Of a DNA stretch of 64,000 nucleotides, positions 34,242 to 43,051 are shown one piece after another. Source of the stretch: Palsa-965 sp044448685 (GTDB lineage: Bacteria; Bacteroidota; Bacteroidia; Palsa-965); the NCBI GenBank assembly GCA_044448685.1, contig JBIOHC010000014.1:26810-90809 (forward strand), written 5' to 3'. Both the position numbers and the translations under genes were made by a program. Under the pieces are notes generated by a model. It did no database searches. It had not been told where the DNA came from and was given only the letters and a program-made list of their open reading frames with translations. How positions within the stretch are numbered: position 1 is the first letter of the stretch; every line of letters starts with the position of its first letter.

Positions 34242-35841
34242 TGTAAATTCTGGTATTCATTCCCGGCAACATAAGCCGGAACTCACTTCCTTCTCCGGGG
34301 ACACTCTCTACTTCTATCCTTCCTCCGTGTTTTTCAACGATCGCTTTTACATAGCTCAGTCCAAGTCCGAAACCTTTTACTTTGTGAATATTACCCGTAG
34401 GCACCCTGTAAAGCTTCTCAAAAATTCGTTTCTGGTTTTCTGCACTGATACCAATTCCATTATCCTTGATAGAAATGCAAATACCTTCCCTGGTATTACT
34501 GGTAGAAACTTTAATTTCAGGTGTGCCTCTGGAATATTTCAAGGCATTATCGACCAGGTTATAAATCACATTGGTCAGATGAACCGGATCCAAAGCAAGC
34601 ACAGCATCAGAGGCAGCGAAATCGGTAGTCAGTATTCCATGTTGCTTTTCAACCTGTAAACGGATATTGCCAACTGCCTTATTCAGCAGCTGATGTATAT
34701 CGACTTCTGTGAATTTCAGTTTGAGCTCCCCCTTTTCAAGAATCGCCGTCTGCAGCACATTTTCGACCAGAGTCCCCAGTCGCTTATTTTCCTCATTAAT
34801 GACCCTGACATAATTATTTACCTTTTCCTGACTCTTCTCGACAGAAACATCATTCAGCACTTCACAGGCCAGCGATATGGTCGCAATCGGTGTTTTCAGC
34901 TCATGTGTCATGTTATTGATGAAATCATTCTTGATATCCGAAAGTTTTTTCTGCTGAACGATTGTTGATACCGTATAGTAGAAGGAATAAATCAGAATAC
35001 ACATCAGAAATGCAGAGAGCAGAAGCATGACCCACATCTGTCTGAGTACATAGTGCTTCTCATTCGGGAAAAATACGCTCAGAAATTTAGGCTCTACAAA
35101 TACGTTATGAGGAGAAAGGCTGGTCTGGTAACGCGATGAAACAAGCTGAGCCACACTTTCACGCTGCCCGGGATGTACCGGCAGATTCACGGCCCCTGGC
35201 TGAATGATTCCGAATTTATAATTCGTAAAAATCCCTTTGTTATGAAATTCAGAGCGCAGCAATGAATCAAGAGAGGTGGTATCGATCCTTGCCTGTACAT
35301 CATTAAAAAAATCAATACCTGCCAGTTCATCAAATACATCACTCATCATATCCGTATGCTGTACCATCATCTGAACATGTTCACTTGATGGATCGGAACG
35401 GTGAAACAGAAATGCTCCGGGTGTACATGGTGTACACGGTATGTTATCCATATTATGGATACAATGTTCCGGATCCTTGCATTCGGTATGAGGCAGGGAT
35501 GACTGGACAATAAATTCTTCTGTATAACCGTTCAGCAGGCTGATCTGTGTACGGATGGAATCGGCATTATGAAAAACGACCAGCCGGTTGATGACACTAT
35601 CTCTTTTCTTCATCCAGCGTCTGCCATTCTCCCTCATCTGCAGATGGCGTTTAAGCTTCTCCCCCTCATATTGCTTTTCGAGTTTATAGACAACCATATT
35701 CAGTGCTTCATTCACACCCTGCTCGAAATGCTGCTCTTTCAATGCAATAGCATTCTTGACCCAATAGAGCTGTATACCGATAAGCCCGAACAGGGCTAAC
35801 CCGGCTAATACACTTATCATTTTGACATGCTTAATTTTCAT
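34225..35841 (-). CDS. Membrane sensor histidine kinase (RprX-like)
   Basis: 538 residues. Membrane helix near 8-28, large periplasmic domain to about 270 with a Cys/Pro patch (HTECKDPEHCIHNMDNIPCTP region), second helix near 272-294. HisKA has His in NMTHELKTPIATISLACEVL; HATPase has NLVDNALKYSRG, IKDNGIGISAENQKRIFEKL and FGLGLSYVKAIVEKHGG. The cysteines in the periplasmic domain (at least five) are unusual for the family and could sense redox state or metal; this is inference. Forms an operon with the overlapping regulator gene. Confidence 0.93.
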   Translation of the reverse strand: MKIKHVKMISVLAGLALFGLIGIQLYWVKNAIALKEQHFEQGVNEALNMVVYKLEKQYEGEKLKRHLQMRENGRRWMKKRDSVINRLVVFHNADSIRTQISLLNGYTEEFIVQSSLPHTECKDPEHCIHNMDNIPCTPCTPGAFLFHRSDPSSEHVQMMVQHTDMMSDVFDELAGIDFFNDVQARIDTTSLDSLLRSEFHNKGIFTNYKFGIIQPGAVNLPVHPGQRESVAQLVSSRYQTSLSPHNVFVEPKFLSVFFPNEKHYVLRQMWVMLLLSAFLMCILIYSFYYTVSTIVQQKKLSDIKNDFINNMTHELKTPIATISLACEVLNDVSVEKSQEKVNNYVRVINEENKRLGTLVENVLQTAILEKGELKLKFTEVDIHQLLNKAVGNIRLQVEKQHGILTTDFAASDAVLALDPVHLTNVIYNLVDNALKYSRGTPEIKVSTSNTREGICISIKDNGIGISAENQKRIFEKLYRVPTGNIHKVKGFGLGLSYVKAIVEKHGGRIEVESVPGEGSEFRLMLPGMNTRIYNAKNT

Positions 35842-35910
35842 AGTGCGACAGCTTCTGTAAAATTACGCATAAGCCGCGCTCAGCCAGTGGATTAACATAA
35901 TTTAACAGCA

Positions 35911-35935
35911 AAAACCCAGACTGTTAAGTCTGGGT
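35911..35935 (-). terminator. Terminator after the 82-residue protein gene
   Basis: Perfect 10-bp stem AACCCAGACT / AGTCTGGGTT with a GTTA-type loop. On the minus strand it runs into TTTTTGC. It serves the gene at 35997-36245 and insulates the two-component operon downstream. Confidence 0.78.
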
Positions 35936-35996
35936 TCATGCAATCCGCCCGGGGTTTGTGTGTATCCTGCTCTAGTGTGACAAGGGAGGGAGGGCC

Positions 35997-36245
35997 TTAC
36001 ATTTGAACTGTATGACCTGATTGGGACTGGTAAATGGAGAAAACCGGGCCGGATTTAATGACTTTTTTGGATTCTATACTCGAATATGCTTCACAAAGTT
36101 TATGACTCTTGCAGGATGGCATAAGCAGGGCTGTCCCTGCAAGGATCAACATCCCTTTCAGCACCATAGACCTGCGCTTACGTCCAATAATCACTAATTT
36201 GATAGCAGGCGTCTGTGCCTCCGGAGTGTGTTTTTTTACCATCAT
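35997..36245 (-). CDS. Small hypothetical membrane protein or lipoprotein
   Basis: 82 residues. Basic N-terminus (residues 1-27 with RKRRS), a hydrophobic segment VLKGMLILAGTALLMPSC near 28-45 ending in a cysteine in a lipobox-like context, then a short polar tail (KSHKLCEAYSS). A Met at residue 27 may be the true start, which would make it a classic 56-residue lipoprotein. Unknown function; has its own terminator downstream. Confidence 0.55.
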   Translation of the reverse strand: MMVKKHTPEAQTPAIKLVIIGRKRRSMVLKGMLILAGTALLMPSCKSHKLCEAYSSIESKKVIKSGPVFSIYQSQSGHTVQM

Positions 36246-36388
36246 GTTATCCTGTTTATTTCGGTTATATACTCAATAGGGTGGCTGAGGTCATATTTCC
36301 ATAAAAAAAAATAAAATTATTTTTTTACGCCTGTTTTATGGAAAATGAATGGTCCCTTCCCTATAGGAGTAAGATGAACCATGCGGGC

Positions 36389-36419
36389 TTTGCAATCACC
36401 CTAAAACTTTGTACTTTAG
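36389..36419 (+). promoter_or_regulatory. Promoter of the first sigma/anti-sigma pair
   Basis: TTTG (36389-36392), 19-base spacer, TACTTTAG (36412-36419), one mismatch from TAnnTTTG. About 26 bases separate the predicted start from the TTG start codon. Confidence 0.55.
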
Positions 36420-36452
36420 TATTTCTGACCGGAATCACTAAAACAGCTGGAA

Positions 36453-37028
36453 TTGAAAGTCCGCCCTCCACATACCGATTCACAAAGCGATGAAGAACTC
36501 ATTGCCCTGTACAAAGGCACCGGTGAACCGCATTATGCTGGAACTCTTTTTCAACGATTTACACCCCACCTGGCTGTGGTGACATATAAATACTTAAAAA
36601 AACAACAGGATGCGGAAGATGCCCTCATGGAAGTCTTCGAAATCATTCTGAAAGACCTGAAAACACATGAAATAGGGAATTTCAGGGCCTGGGCATACAG
36701 CGTTACCAAACATCACTGTCTTAAAAAATTAAAAACAGCCCAGGATAAACTCTTTAAGCCTGAATCGGCACTCCGTCAGGTTGCAGATGAGCAGAATTAT
36801 GATTTCGATCCGTATTTACTCGACAACCAGCTGGAAGAGCTGAAAAAAGCAATCAGCCAGCTCGGGACGGAACAAAGAGAATGTATTACCCTGTTTTATT
36901 TGCAGGAGAAAAGTTATAAGGAAGTATCAGATATGACCGGTTATAGCCTGCTGGAAGTGAAAAGCTTCCTGCAGAATGGCAAACGCAATCTGAAAGGCTT
37001 TTTGAACCAGACTGTACATGAACGCTGA
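36453..37028 (+). CDS. ECF-type RNA polymerase sigma factor
   Basis: 191 residues from a TTG start (no upstream ATG fits). Sigma-70 region 2 lies around 25-90 (YKYLKKQQDAEDALMEVFEI), region 4 around 130-185 (LGTEQRECITLFYLQEKSYK, then EVSDMTGYSLLEVKSFL). It overlaps the anti-sigma/TonB gene by 11 bases, so the two are co-expressed. Confidence 0.9.
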   Translation: MKVRPPHTDSQSDEELIALYKGTGEPHYAGTLFQRFTPHLAVVTYKYLKKQQDAEDALMEVFEIILKDLKTHEIGNFRAWAYSVTKHHCLKKLKTAQDKLFKPESALRQVADEQNYDFDPYLLDNQLEELKKAISQLGTEQRECITLFYLQEKSYKEVSDMTGYSLLEVKSFLQNGKRNLKGFLNQTVHER

Positions 37029-38067
37029 AAACACCTATTCATCTTCTTTGAATGGAGGGCATTGCCTCTCTACGGTGGCCTTGCGTCAGTACGTTGACGG
37101 CACCTTGCCCAAAAGCCATATACATAAAGTTGAGAAACATCTGCTCGATTGTGACTTCTGTACCCATGTACTCGAAGATATGGATGTGACAGAAGAAGGC
37201 CGTACAGTCATGGAAAGCATTTCACAAAATGTAAACAGGCGTATCCTGGAAATGGTCGGGGAAGCTCCCAAACCGGGGATTTGGGTTGGCAGCCGTAAAT
37301 ACTTTTTTATTGGAGGCGGTGCACTGATCCTTCTGACCGGTATTCTCCTGTATCCGTTCCGGAATCATAAGGAAACCAGTAGCAGTATTCCGGTTATACC
37401 AACCCCTGCCTCCACGCAAACGATTCCTGCTGCTACTGAAACAAAGAAACCGGCGGAAGATGAGTTTGAAATAAAACAAAAGGATCCGGCCCCCGTTTCT
37501 GAAAAAACAGAGACTGTTTCAGTTCCGGGTAAAGTACATGAAGAGGAAGCTCCTCCCGCTGTACCGGTTGTAGCAGAGCCAGCTCCAAATCCAGCTCCTG
37601 CAGCCGTCAAAAAAGAAGATCCCAAACCGGAAGTTGTTACCGAAAATATAAATTATGCCGACCTCCAGATAGTAAGTGTTAAGGTGCTTCAGTTAATGAG
37701 CAAGACATCCGGCTCATCACGTAAAGAGAGCAGGAACGGGCAAATTGCCAAAGCAAGGGATGTCAATGCAGCTTATTTCCTGCCGGAGGACATGCCTAAT
37801 TACCCCGGAGGTAACGAAGCTATGGAAGAATACCTGACCACCCATTTCAAAAACCCTGTAAAAGATAAACGGATCCTTACCGGTAAGGCCGTGGGTATAA
37901 TGTTTACTGTAAGCTCAAAAGGGCGTATTTCCGATGTGGAAATAACCAAAAGTTTAGCTCCCGAACTGGATGTGGAACTCATCCGTCTTATCTCTACCAT
38001 GCCTTCCTGGAACCCTGCCAAACACAAGGGTGATATTACATGTGTACTTGCTGTAACTGTTAAATAA
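37018..38067 (+). CDS. Anti-sigma zinc-finger / TonB C-terminal fusion protein
   Basis: 349 residues. Residues 20-60 carry an anti-sigma zf-HC2 motif (HKVEKHLLDCDFCTHVL: His, then CxxC). One membrane helix at about 97-116 (FFIGGGALILLTGILLYPF) is followed by a Pro/Glu/Lys/Val-rich linker (about 120-205) of the type that spans the periplasm in TonB, and then a TonB C-terminal domain (about 262-349: GIMFTVSSKGRISDVEIT). One polypeptide thus joins cytoplasmic sigma binding to a TonB-like periplasmic arm. The sigma gene overlaps its start. Confidence 0.85.
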   Translation: MNAENTYSSSLNGGHCLSTVALRQYVDGTLPKSHIHKVEKHLLDCDFCTHVLEDMDVTEEGRTVMESISQNVNRRILEMVGEAPKPGIWVGSRKYFFIGGGALILLTGILLYPFRNHKETSSSIPVIPTPASTQTIPAATETKKPAEDEFEIKQKDPAPVSEKTETVSVPGKVHEEEAPPAVPVVAEPAPNPAPAAVKKEDPKPEVVTENINYADLQIVSVKVLQLMSKTSGSSRKESRNGQIAKARDVNAAYFLPEDMPNYPGGNEAMEEYLTTHFKNPVKDKRILTGKAVGIMFTVSSKGRISDVEITKSLAPELDVELIRLISTMPSWNPAKHKGDITCVLAVTVK

Positions 38068-38094
38068 GAAGACCTTCGTTATCCTAAATACATG

Positions 38095-38175
38095 TCTTGA
38101 CTTCGCTCGACATGACATGTTATTATTCGCTGCAGATGACATGTTATTATATGTCACTTCAGGCGAAGTCGAGAA
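38095..38175. repeat. Inverted repeat with internal 24-bp direct repeat (family C)
   Basis: TCTTGACTTCGCTCGACATG and, at the right end, its approximate inverse (ACTTCAGGCGAAGTCGAGAA) can fold into a long stem. Inside, ATGACATGTTATTAT occurs twice at a 24-bp spacing (38112 and 38136). It resembles the widespread CTCGACTTCGCTCGA type of Bacteroidota intergenic repeat. Confidence 0.7.
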
Positions 38176-38232
38176 GTTGTTAAGATACAATTGTTTGTTT
38201 TCGTAACAATATTGGCATTATTTTAAACCACA

Positions 38233-38264
38233 TTTGTTATAATTCAAAACATTCCCTAACTTGC
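38233..38264 (+). promoter_or_regulatory. Promoter of the XRE/S24 regulator
   Basis: TTTG (38233-38236), 20-base spacer, TAACTTGC (38257-38264). The ATG is 16 bases past the box, so the leader is very short. Confidence 0.65.
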
Positions 38265-38279
38265 AGCAAAACAAACCCC

Positions 38280-39107
38280 ATGTATTTCGCCGATAATATC
38301 CGTCTGCTCCGTAAGCGCCGTAAGCGTTCCCAGGATGATGTTGCTGTTGCCTTAGGCATCAAACGCACCACTTTATGCAGTTACGAGAATGGATCCACAC
38401 AGCCGAATATGGAAACACTGATCCGTTTTGCCGAGTATTTTAAAGTGACACTTGACAAACTGATCCGGACCGATCTCAGCACTGTTTCAGAAAGCCTGCT
38501 CAGTGAAATAGAAAAAGGACATGATATAGATATCAGCGGTAACCGCCTGAGGATACTGGCCAGCACAGTCAATTCACAGAATGAAGACAATATTGAGCTG
38601 GTGCCTCTGAAAGCCAAAGCCGGTTATACAGCAGGTTTTGCAGACCCATCCTATATCAAAGTACTCCAGGCTTTCAGTTTACCCTTCCTGGATCGCAACC
38701 GTAAATACCGCTCGTTCGAAATAAGCGGAGACAGTATGCCTCCCGTTCCTCATGGTTCCTGGGTTGTTGCTGAATATGTGGAAAACTGGAATTCAATCAA
38801 AGACGGTTATCCTTATATTATCCTGACCAAAGATGATGGAATTGTTTTCAAAAGTGTATACAACAAGATTTCTGAACGTAAGTCGCTTATGCTGGTTAGC
38901 ACCAATACGGAATACCAGCCTTATGAACTGGACATTTCACAGGTTCTGGAAGTGTGGAAATTCAGTACCTATATGAGCAGGGAATTACCGGAACCCAATC
39001 TCTCAAAAGACCGTATCAGCAATACGCTCAAGGAACTGAAACTGGAAATAGCCGAAATACGCACCGAGCTTAAACGCCGGAACGGGGAGCAGATGCAGAT
39101 GTTTTAG
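38280..39107 (+). CDS. XRE-type HTH regulator with S24/LexA-like domain
   Basis: 275 residues. HTH_3 domain at 4-62 (NIRLLRKRRKRSQDDVAVAL, TLCSYENGSTQPNMETL). A peptidase S24 fold covers about 140-225, with the nucleophile serine in EISGDSMPPVPHGSW; a lysine in the IVFKSVYN segment is in position for the general base. A short coiled coil ends the protein (TLKELKLEIAEIRTELKRRN). Such proteins are phage-like repressors or stress regulators that may self-cleave; whether it cleaves itself is not settled by sequence. No phage genes are nearby. Confidence 0.88.
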   Translation: MYFADNIRLLRKRRKRSQDDVAVALGIKRTTLCSYENGSTQPNMETLIRFAEYFKVTLDKLIRTDLSTVSESLLSEIEKGHDIDISGNRLRILASTVNSQNEDNIELVPLKAKAGYTAGFADPSYIKVLQAFSLPFLDRNRKYRSFEISGDSMPPVPHGSWVVAEYVENWNSIKDGYPYIILTKDDGIVFKSVYNKISERKSLMLVSTNTEYQPYELDISQVLEVWKFSTYMSRELPEPNLSKDRISNTLKELKLEIAEIRTELKRRNGEQMQMF

Positions 39108-39119
39108 AGCAACCCTGAA

Positions 39120-39695
39120 TTATTTAGTCAGCTCGAATGTATCGAAAAACTCTTTGATGGATTCCTCACTGACAGGAGATCCATCGTACAGAATCCCAAT
39201 CTGGTAAAGTCTGTTACCCACGATGAACATTTTATAGGTAAGGTTAACCTGACCGGCAACAGCTTTGAACAGCAGACCGTCATTACCTTCTATCTTCATC
39301 TTTTTCTCTTCTGTAATTTTCCCGTTCAGCTTCAAAAGAACTCCTTTCTTACCTGCATTCAGCAGACTGTCGCGATTGGATTCCTTTACAAATTCCGACG
39401 GATAATCGGAATAAGCGGCCAGATAGGTTTCAGTGACGCTTTTCTCGAGCATGAACATATGGAACTCCAGAACACCGATTTCTGTTTGAACTGTATCATG
39501 CGATACTTTGGGCTCAGCAGGGAAGTTAATGGCAAACCTTCCATCTTTGCTTGTATATTTTTTCACAACCGGGGCTTCCGCTTTAACCGGAGTACCCTCT
39601 TCTTTTTTGGATTTATCTGTGCAGGAAGAAAACATGTATACGAAAGACAGTATGACCGGGATACCGATTCGGTGCCAAAGCTTGTTGAGGAACAT
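39120..39695 (-). CDS. Hypothetical lipoprotein
   Basis: 191 residues. Signal peptide with lipobox (IGIPVILSFVYMFSSC), then a charged spacer KSKKEEGTPVKAEAPVVKK and a domain of about 145 residues (SKDGRFAINFPAEPKVSHDT... SVSEESIKEFFDTFELTK-like end) in a style seen in many small Bacteroidota envelope proteins whose domain starts with xFxFxFPxxP. Last gene of the second sigma operon; function unknown. Confidence 0.8.
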   Translation of the reverse strand: MFLNKLWHRIGIPVILSFVYMFSSCTDKSKKEEGTPVKAEAPVVKKYTSKDGRFAINFPAEPKVSHDTVQTEIGVLEFHMFMLEKSVTETYLAAYSDYPSEFVKESNRDSLLNAGKKGVLLKLNGKITEEKKMKIEGNDGLLFKAVAGQVNLTYKMFIVGNRLYQIGILYDGSPVSEESIKEFFDTFELTK

Positions 39696-39752
39696 AGGAT
39701 TTTGTTTGATTGAAGGCTTAAAGATACATTCATTTTTAAATGGGAAATATAT

Positions 39753-40487
39753 TTATTTATCCACCTTTCTCAGCCCTACCCTGTATTTGTTGGTATCATC
39801 AATGTAGATCTGTACCGGCTTCAGGGTCTGAACTTCACCGGATGGCATCCGGCATTTTATATTATCAAAACTAATGGTATTGCCGGGAAGCAGTTTATGA
39901 ATCTCCCTGCGCTGTTCAATGGTAAAATGGTTGTTTGAGGAATGCAAAGCCTTGTCGCCCTTTTCCGTAATAAAAGTCATATCAAAGGATTCTATCACCA
40001 GACGGAACTTGAATTGTACCGAACGTGCATAAAGCAGATCTTCCTCTATCAATTGCTGTTTGTCTATAACAGAATCCGTTTTAACCCCGCATACATACAG
40101 TACAGGAGGGGGTATCCGTTTTATCCGGTAAGGTTTGGTATATGCCAAACGCGTAGTGCCGTCAGCATTTTTTTCCCGGATACTTAATAAAGCCACTACT
40201 ACTGTATCATTCACAGTTGCAACAAACATACTGTCATTCTTGCTTACCGGTTTTAATCGTCCGCCTTCGAGAATCACATAGGCATTCCGTTTTTTCCCTT
40301 TGGCCCTGACACGTATTGTATTTTCCTGTCCGCCCCACAGGATACTGTCTTTGGGAAAAACTTCATATGTGCTGAGCCCTTTGCTGACATGAAAAGTTAC
40401 CATGACAGTATCCGGTGCCTGTGCAGATACGACAGGAACGGACAAAAGTAAGCAGCAGAAAAGCAGCACACAAAGGTTACGGATCAT
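39753..40487 (-). CDS. Secreted protein related to the C-terminal domains of GldM
   Basis: 244 residues with a signal peptide (CVLLFCCLLLSVPVVSAQA). The mature part resembles the periplasmic C-terminal end of GldM, the type IX secretion motor subunit: DSILWGGQENTIRVRAKG at the start of one domain, and GNTISFDNIKCRMPSGEVQT then LKPVQIYI at the end of the last, which is the GldM signature. It lacks the GldM membrane helix and cytoplasmic part, so it is not GldM itself. Gene order: sigma factor, 512-residue protein, this gene, lipoprotein. Confidence 0.68.
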   Translation of the reverse strand: MIRNLCVLLFCCLLLSVPVVSAQAPDTVMVTFHVSKGLSTYEVFPKDSILWGGQENTIRVRAKGKKRNAYVILEGGRLKPVSKNDSMFVATVNDTVVVALLSIREKNADGTTRLAYTKPYRIKRIPPPVLYVCGVKTDSVIDKQQLIEEDLLYARSVQFKFRLVIESFDMTFITEKGDKALHSSNNHFTIEQRREIHKLLPGNTISFDNIKCRMPSGEVQTLKPVQIYIDDTNKYRVGLRKVDK

Positions 40488-40506
40488 GCGTATAAAGTCC
40501 TTCCTT

Positions 40507-42045
40507 TCAGATACCCAGCAGTTTTTTAACCTCCTGAACCGACCCGATTTTATGTTCAGTGATTTTCATGACGAAGAGACTGCTGTCTTTGTCATTCTTA
40601 ATTTTTCCGAACGCTTCCTGATCAAAAATTGCCAGCTTGCTGTCAGAAGTAACAGCCCATATCATATTCTGAGCCGAGGGGTCATAGGAAAATTTGCTGT
40701 AAGCCGAGGGATAATAGGTAAACATGGTTCTCTTGCCTTTTTCGACAAGGTAAACATGTGCAAAACCGAGAGGCTGTTTTTGTCCGTCTTTAAATCTGGC
40801 CAGGATAACCTTGCCTTTAGGCATAGACTGGGGACAATCCGAATTCCAGATTCCAAAACGATTGATAGCGAACTGACGGAATACGAGACCTTCCGAACTC
40901 TCGGCAGCGTCTTTTCCATTCATTGTTACACGGGCATCTTCATTTGCATTTCTGGTCATCTTGTATTGGGCTGTATATGCCGAATCGGTTTTGGACTTTA
41001 CTGACTTGCTTTTAACAAGATCCTGCTCATACTGCTTCAGCTTTTTCTCATACAGGTAACGGGCCCTCGTATAATCAGCCCCTGTAAAGACTGGAATAAC
41101 TTTAAAAATATGTGTTTCACCCGGATTACTGAATGTAATCAGATAATGGGTTCCGTCGGGATGCCTGTTAACCTTGACATTATCCCATTCCTTCATAGCC
41201 AGTTTAGGGTCGTAGGCCTGCTCATCTTCACTTACCTGAAAAGAGACTCCTTCATAAACTGCCAATTCAGGAAATTCATTTTTATCGAATGAAATATCAA
41301 ACCGGGGAGCTCCGGAAGTGCTTTTGACAGGAGCTTTTAGTTGTTCACGGAGGGCAGTTTGTTTAGCCGACTTAAGCGTAGGAGGGTTTATAATATCCTC
41401 GCGCTGGTAAGTCCATTTCCGTGCTGCCGTATCGAGGTAATATATATTAAAACGATTCCCGTTTATATCCGAGGCCAGATCAATATGAATCATCACATCC
41501 GGATTCACAAAAACAGGCTCTGTATTTTGAAATGCATTGATCTGGAACATACCGGCTGATTCAAAACTATACGTATTTCCGGCACTATCATAGTTCATGG
41601 GGATTCCGCTGACAAAAAAATCTCCTATGTCATGAAATTCACGATATGAAACCGTTACTTTCCCCTTTATTCCTTTTCCGAAACGATCCCGGAATGCTCC
41701 GGCCGGAATATGAATAAGGGAGCCGGAAGGACATAGCAAGGCAGTATCACGTGAAGCATCCACTTCAAAAATACTATAGGGAATATCTATGCCGGGTATG
41801 GGAGACTGGATGAATGCTGATGTGCGTTCCGGCTTATCATTAACGGGTTTTTCAATCTCTTCCCGGGAAATAAAATACACTCCGGCAACAAACAGGGCAA
41901 TAAGTGCAACAGATGCATAAAATTTCCAGCTCCTGTAATTTTTTTCAGGCTTATAGTCCCGTATGAAGCGGTCGAAATCCATTTTGGCTTTCAACTCCTC
42001 ATCCGTCAACTTATCTCTGTTCTTATTCATTTTATACTTGTCCAT
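40507..42045 (-). CDS. Large single-pass membrane protein downstream of an ECF sigma factor
   Basis: 512 residues. Cytoplasmic residues 1-40 (KLTDEELKAKMDFDRFIRDY), one helix at about 44-61 (FYASVALIALFVAGVYFI), then about 450 exported residues with beta-rich parts (CPSGSLIHIPAGAFRDRFG, VTVSYREFHDIGDFFVSG). The plan (short inner tail, one helix, big outer domain, gene right after sigma) fits an anti-sigma or envelope-stress sensor, but no known anti-sigma domain is seen. GSLIHIPAGAF occurs in Bacteroidota surface proteins of unknown role. Confidence 0.75.
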   Translation of the reverse strand: MDKYKMNKNRDKLTDEELKAKMDFDRFIRDYKPEKNYRSWKFYASVALIALFVAGVYFISREEIEKPVNDKPERTSAFIQSPIPGIDIPYSIFEVDASRDTALLCPSGSLIHIPAGAFRDRFGKGIKGKVTVSYREFHDIGDFFVSGIPMNYDSAGNTYSFESAGMFQINAFQNTEPVFVNPDVMIHIDLASDINGNRFNIYYLDTAARKWTYQREDIINPPTLKSAKQTALREQLKAPVKSTSGAPRFDISFDKNEFPELAVYEGVSFQVSEDEQAYDPKLAMKEWDNVKVNRHPDGTHYLITFSNPGETHIFKVIPVFTGADYTRARYLYEKKLKQYEQDLVKSKSVKSKTDSAYTAQYKMTRNANEDARVTMNGKDAAESSEGLVFRQFAINRFGIWNSDCPQSMPKGKVILARFKDGQKQPLGFAHVYLVEKGKRTMFTYYPSAYSKFSYDPSAQNMIWAVTSDSKLAIFDQEAFGKIKNDKDSSLFVMKITEHKIGSVQEVKKLLGI

Positions 42046-42099
42046 TTTAGTCGTGCTTAGACGGAGAACTCCTCCATGCTGAATCCTGTATGAACAGGC

Positions 42100-42675
42100 T
42101 TACTGTCTTATTCTTATTAGTTCCTTCCTCAGTCTTTCCAGAATACGATACACTTTCATTTTAACAGCACTTTCCTCCATTCCGGTAATTTCACTCAATT
42201 CCCTGAAACTCCTGCCTTCAAAAAACCGCTGATCAATGAGTTCAAGTTCTGCTACTTCCAGTATCTGAAATGCCTTTCTGAGTTCATCATCCTGCATCTT
42301 TTCACTAAGCTCGGGAATCTCATCCCGCAAGGCCTGTTCACCAATATCATCCAGATTGATCGTTCTGCGTGTTTTTTGGAGCCGGTATGCTGCATTCAAT
42401 TCATTCAAAGCAATACGGTACAGCCATGCTGAAAAAGGTAAGCCTTTATTTTCATATCCGTCCAGTTTATTCAATGCCCTGTAAAAAACCGCCCCGGTAA
42501 TATCATATGCCGCTTCCTTATCATCAATTCGCTGATAAACAAAACTCAGGATACGCTTATAATACCGGTTATACAATGGTTCAAAGTGCAGGGGATTACG
42601 CTGAGCGGCCAACACTTCGGTTTGCTCGGCATTTATCTGTTCGATGCTCAGATGATCCCTGGAATAAGCTGTCAT
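42100..42675 (-). CDS. ECF-type RNA polymerase sigma factor
   Basis: 191 residues from MTAYSRDHL; the frame continues 35 codons upstream through an aromatic stretch that looks untranslated. Region 2 is around 25-95 (RYYKRILSFVYQRIDDKEAA, LPFSAWLYRIALNELNAAYR), region 4 around 130-185 (ELELIDQRFFEGRSFRELSE, ITGMEESAVKMKVYRILERL). It heads a four-gene minus-strand operon with the 512-residue protein, the GldM-C-like protein and a lipoprotein. Confidence 0.88.
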   Translation of the reverse strand: MTAYSRDHLSIEQINAEQTEVLAAQRNPLHFEPLYNRYYKRILSFVYQRIDDKEAAYDITGAVFYRALNKLDGYENKGLPFSAWLYRIALNELNAAYRLQKTRRTINLDDIGEQALRDEIPELSEKMQDDELRKAFQILEVAELELIDQRFFEGRSFRELSEITGMEESAVKMKVYRILERLRKELIRIRQ

Positions 42676-42838
42676 ACAGAGAAAAATTTCCATAGACTGA
42701 AATATACTCCCATAAGGAAGGATCCTTTGATAAGTCACAAAATATGGAAAATTTATTTGGAAAGATAGGAAATAAGGCATTACACCCTGCCAGGAAATAA
42801 AAGGCGGGAAGGAATCGGAAACTTTGACCGGAAGAACT

Positions 42839-43051
42839 TCAGCAACAGGCGAACCCTTGTTCGGGGATCATTGGAATAAAGAGTACAGTATACCCATGCT
42901 TCCTGGGAACAGATGGAAAATCATAGGGTTTTTCATCGGGATCTCTGAAAATACTTTCATCATCATCCACTTCCGGTCCGCTTTTCCTGATTGCGAGTAA
43001 TATAATCGGCTCCTGATTTATAAGGAAGGATTTCTTTTTTCGGGAAGGCAT
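42839..43051 (-). CDS. Small hypothetical protein
   Basis: 70 residues: basic start (PSRKKKSF), then a mixed hydrophilic sequence (GPEVDDDESIFRDPDEKPYD) with a hydrophobic end. No family recognised, no promoter seen. Kept because its composition resembles a real protein more than a shadow; could be spurious. Confidence 0.35.
   Translation of the reverse strand: MPSRKKKSFLINQEPIILLAIRKSGPEVDDDESIFRDPDEKPYDFPSVPRKHGYTVLFIPMIPEQGFACC

Noticed and set aside
38280..39107. Prophage marked by the XRE/S24 regulator
   Set aside because: No integrase, terminase or structural genes near; a lone regulator is more likely.
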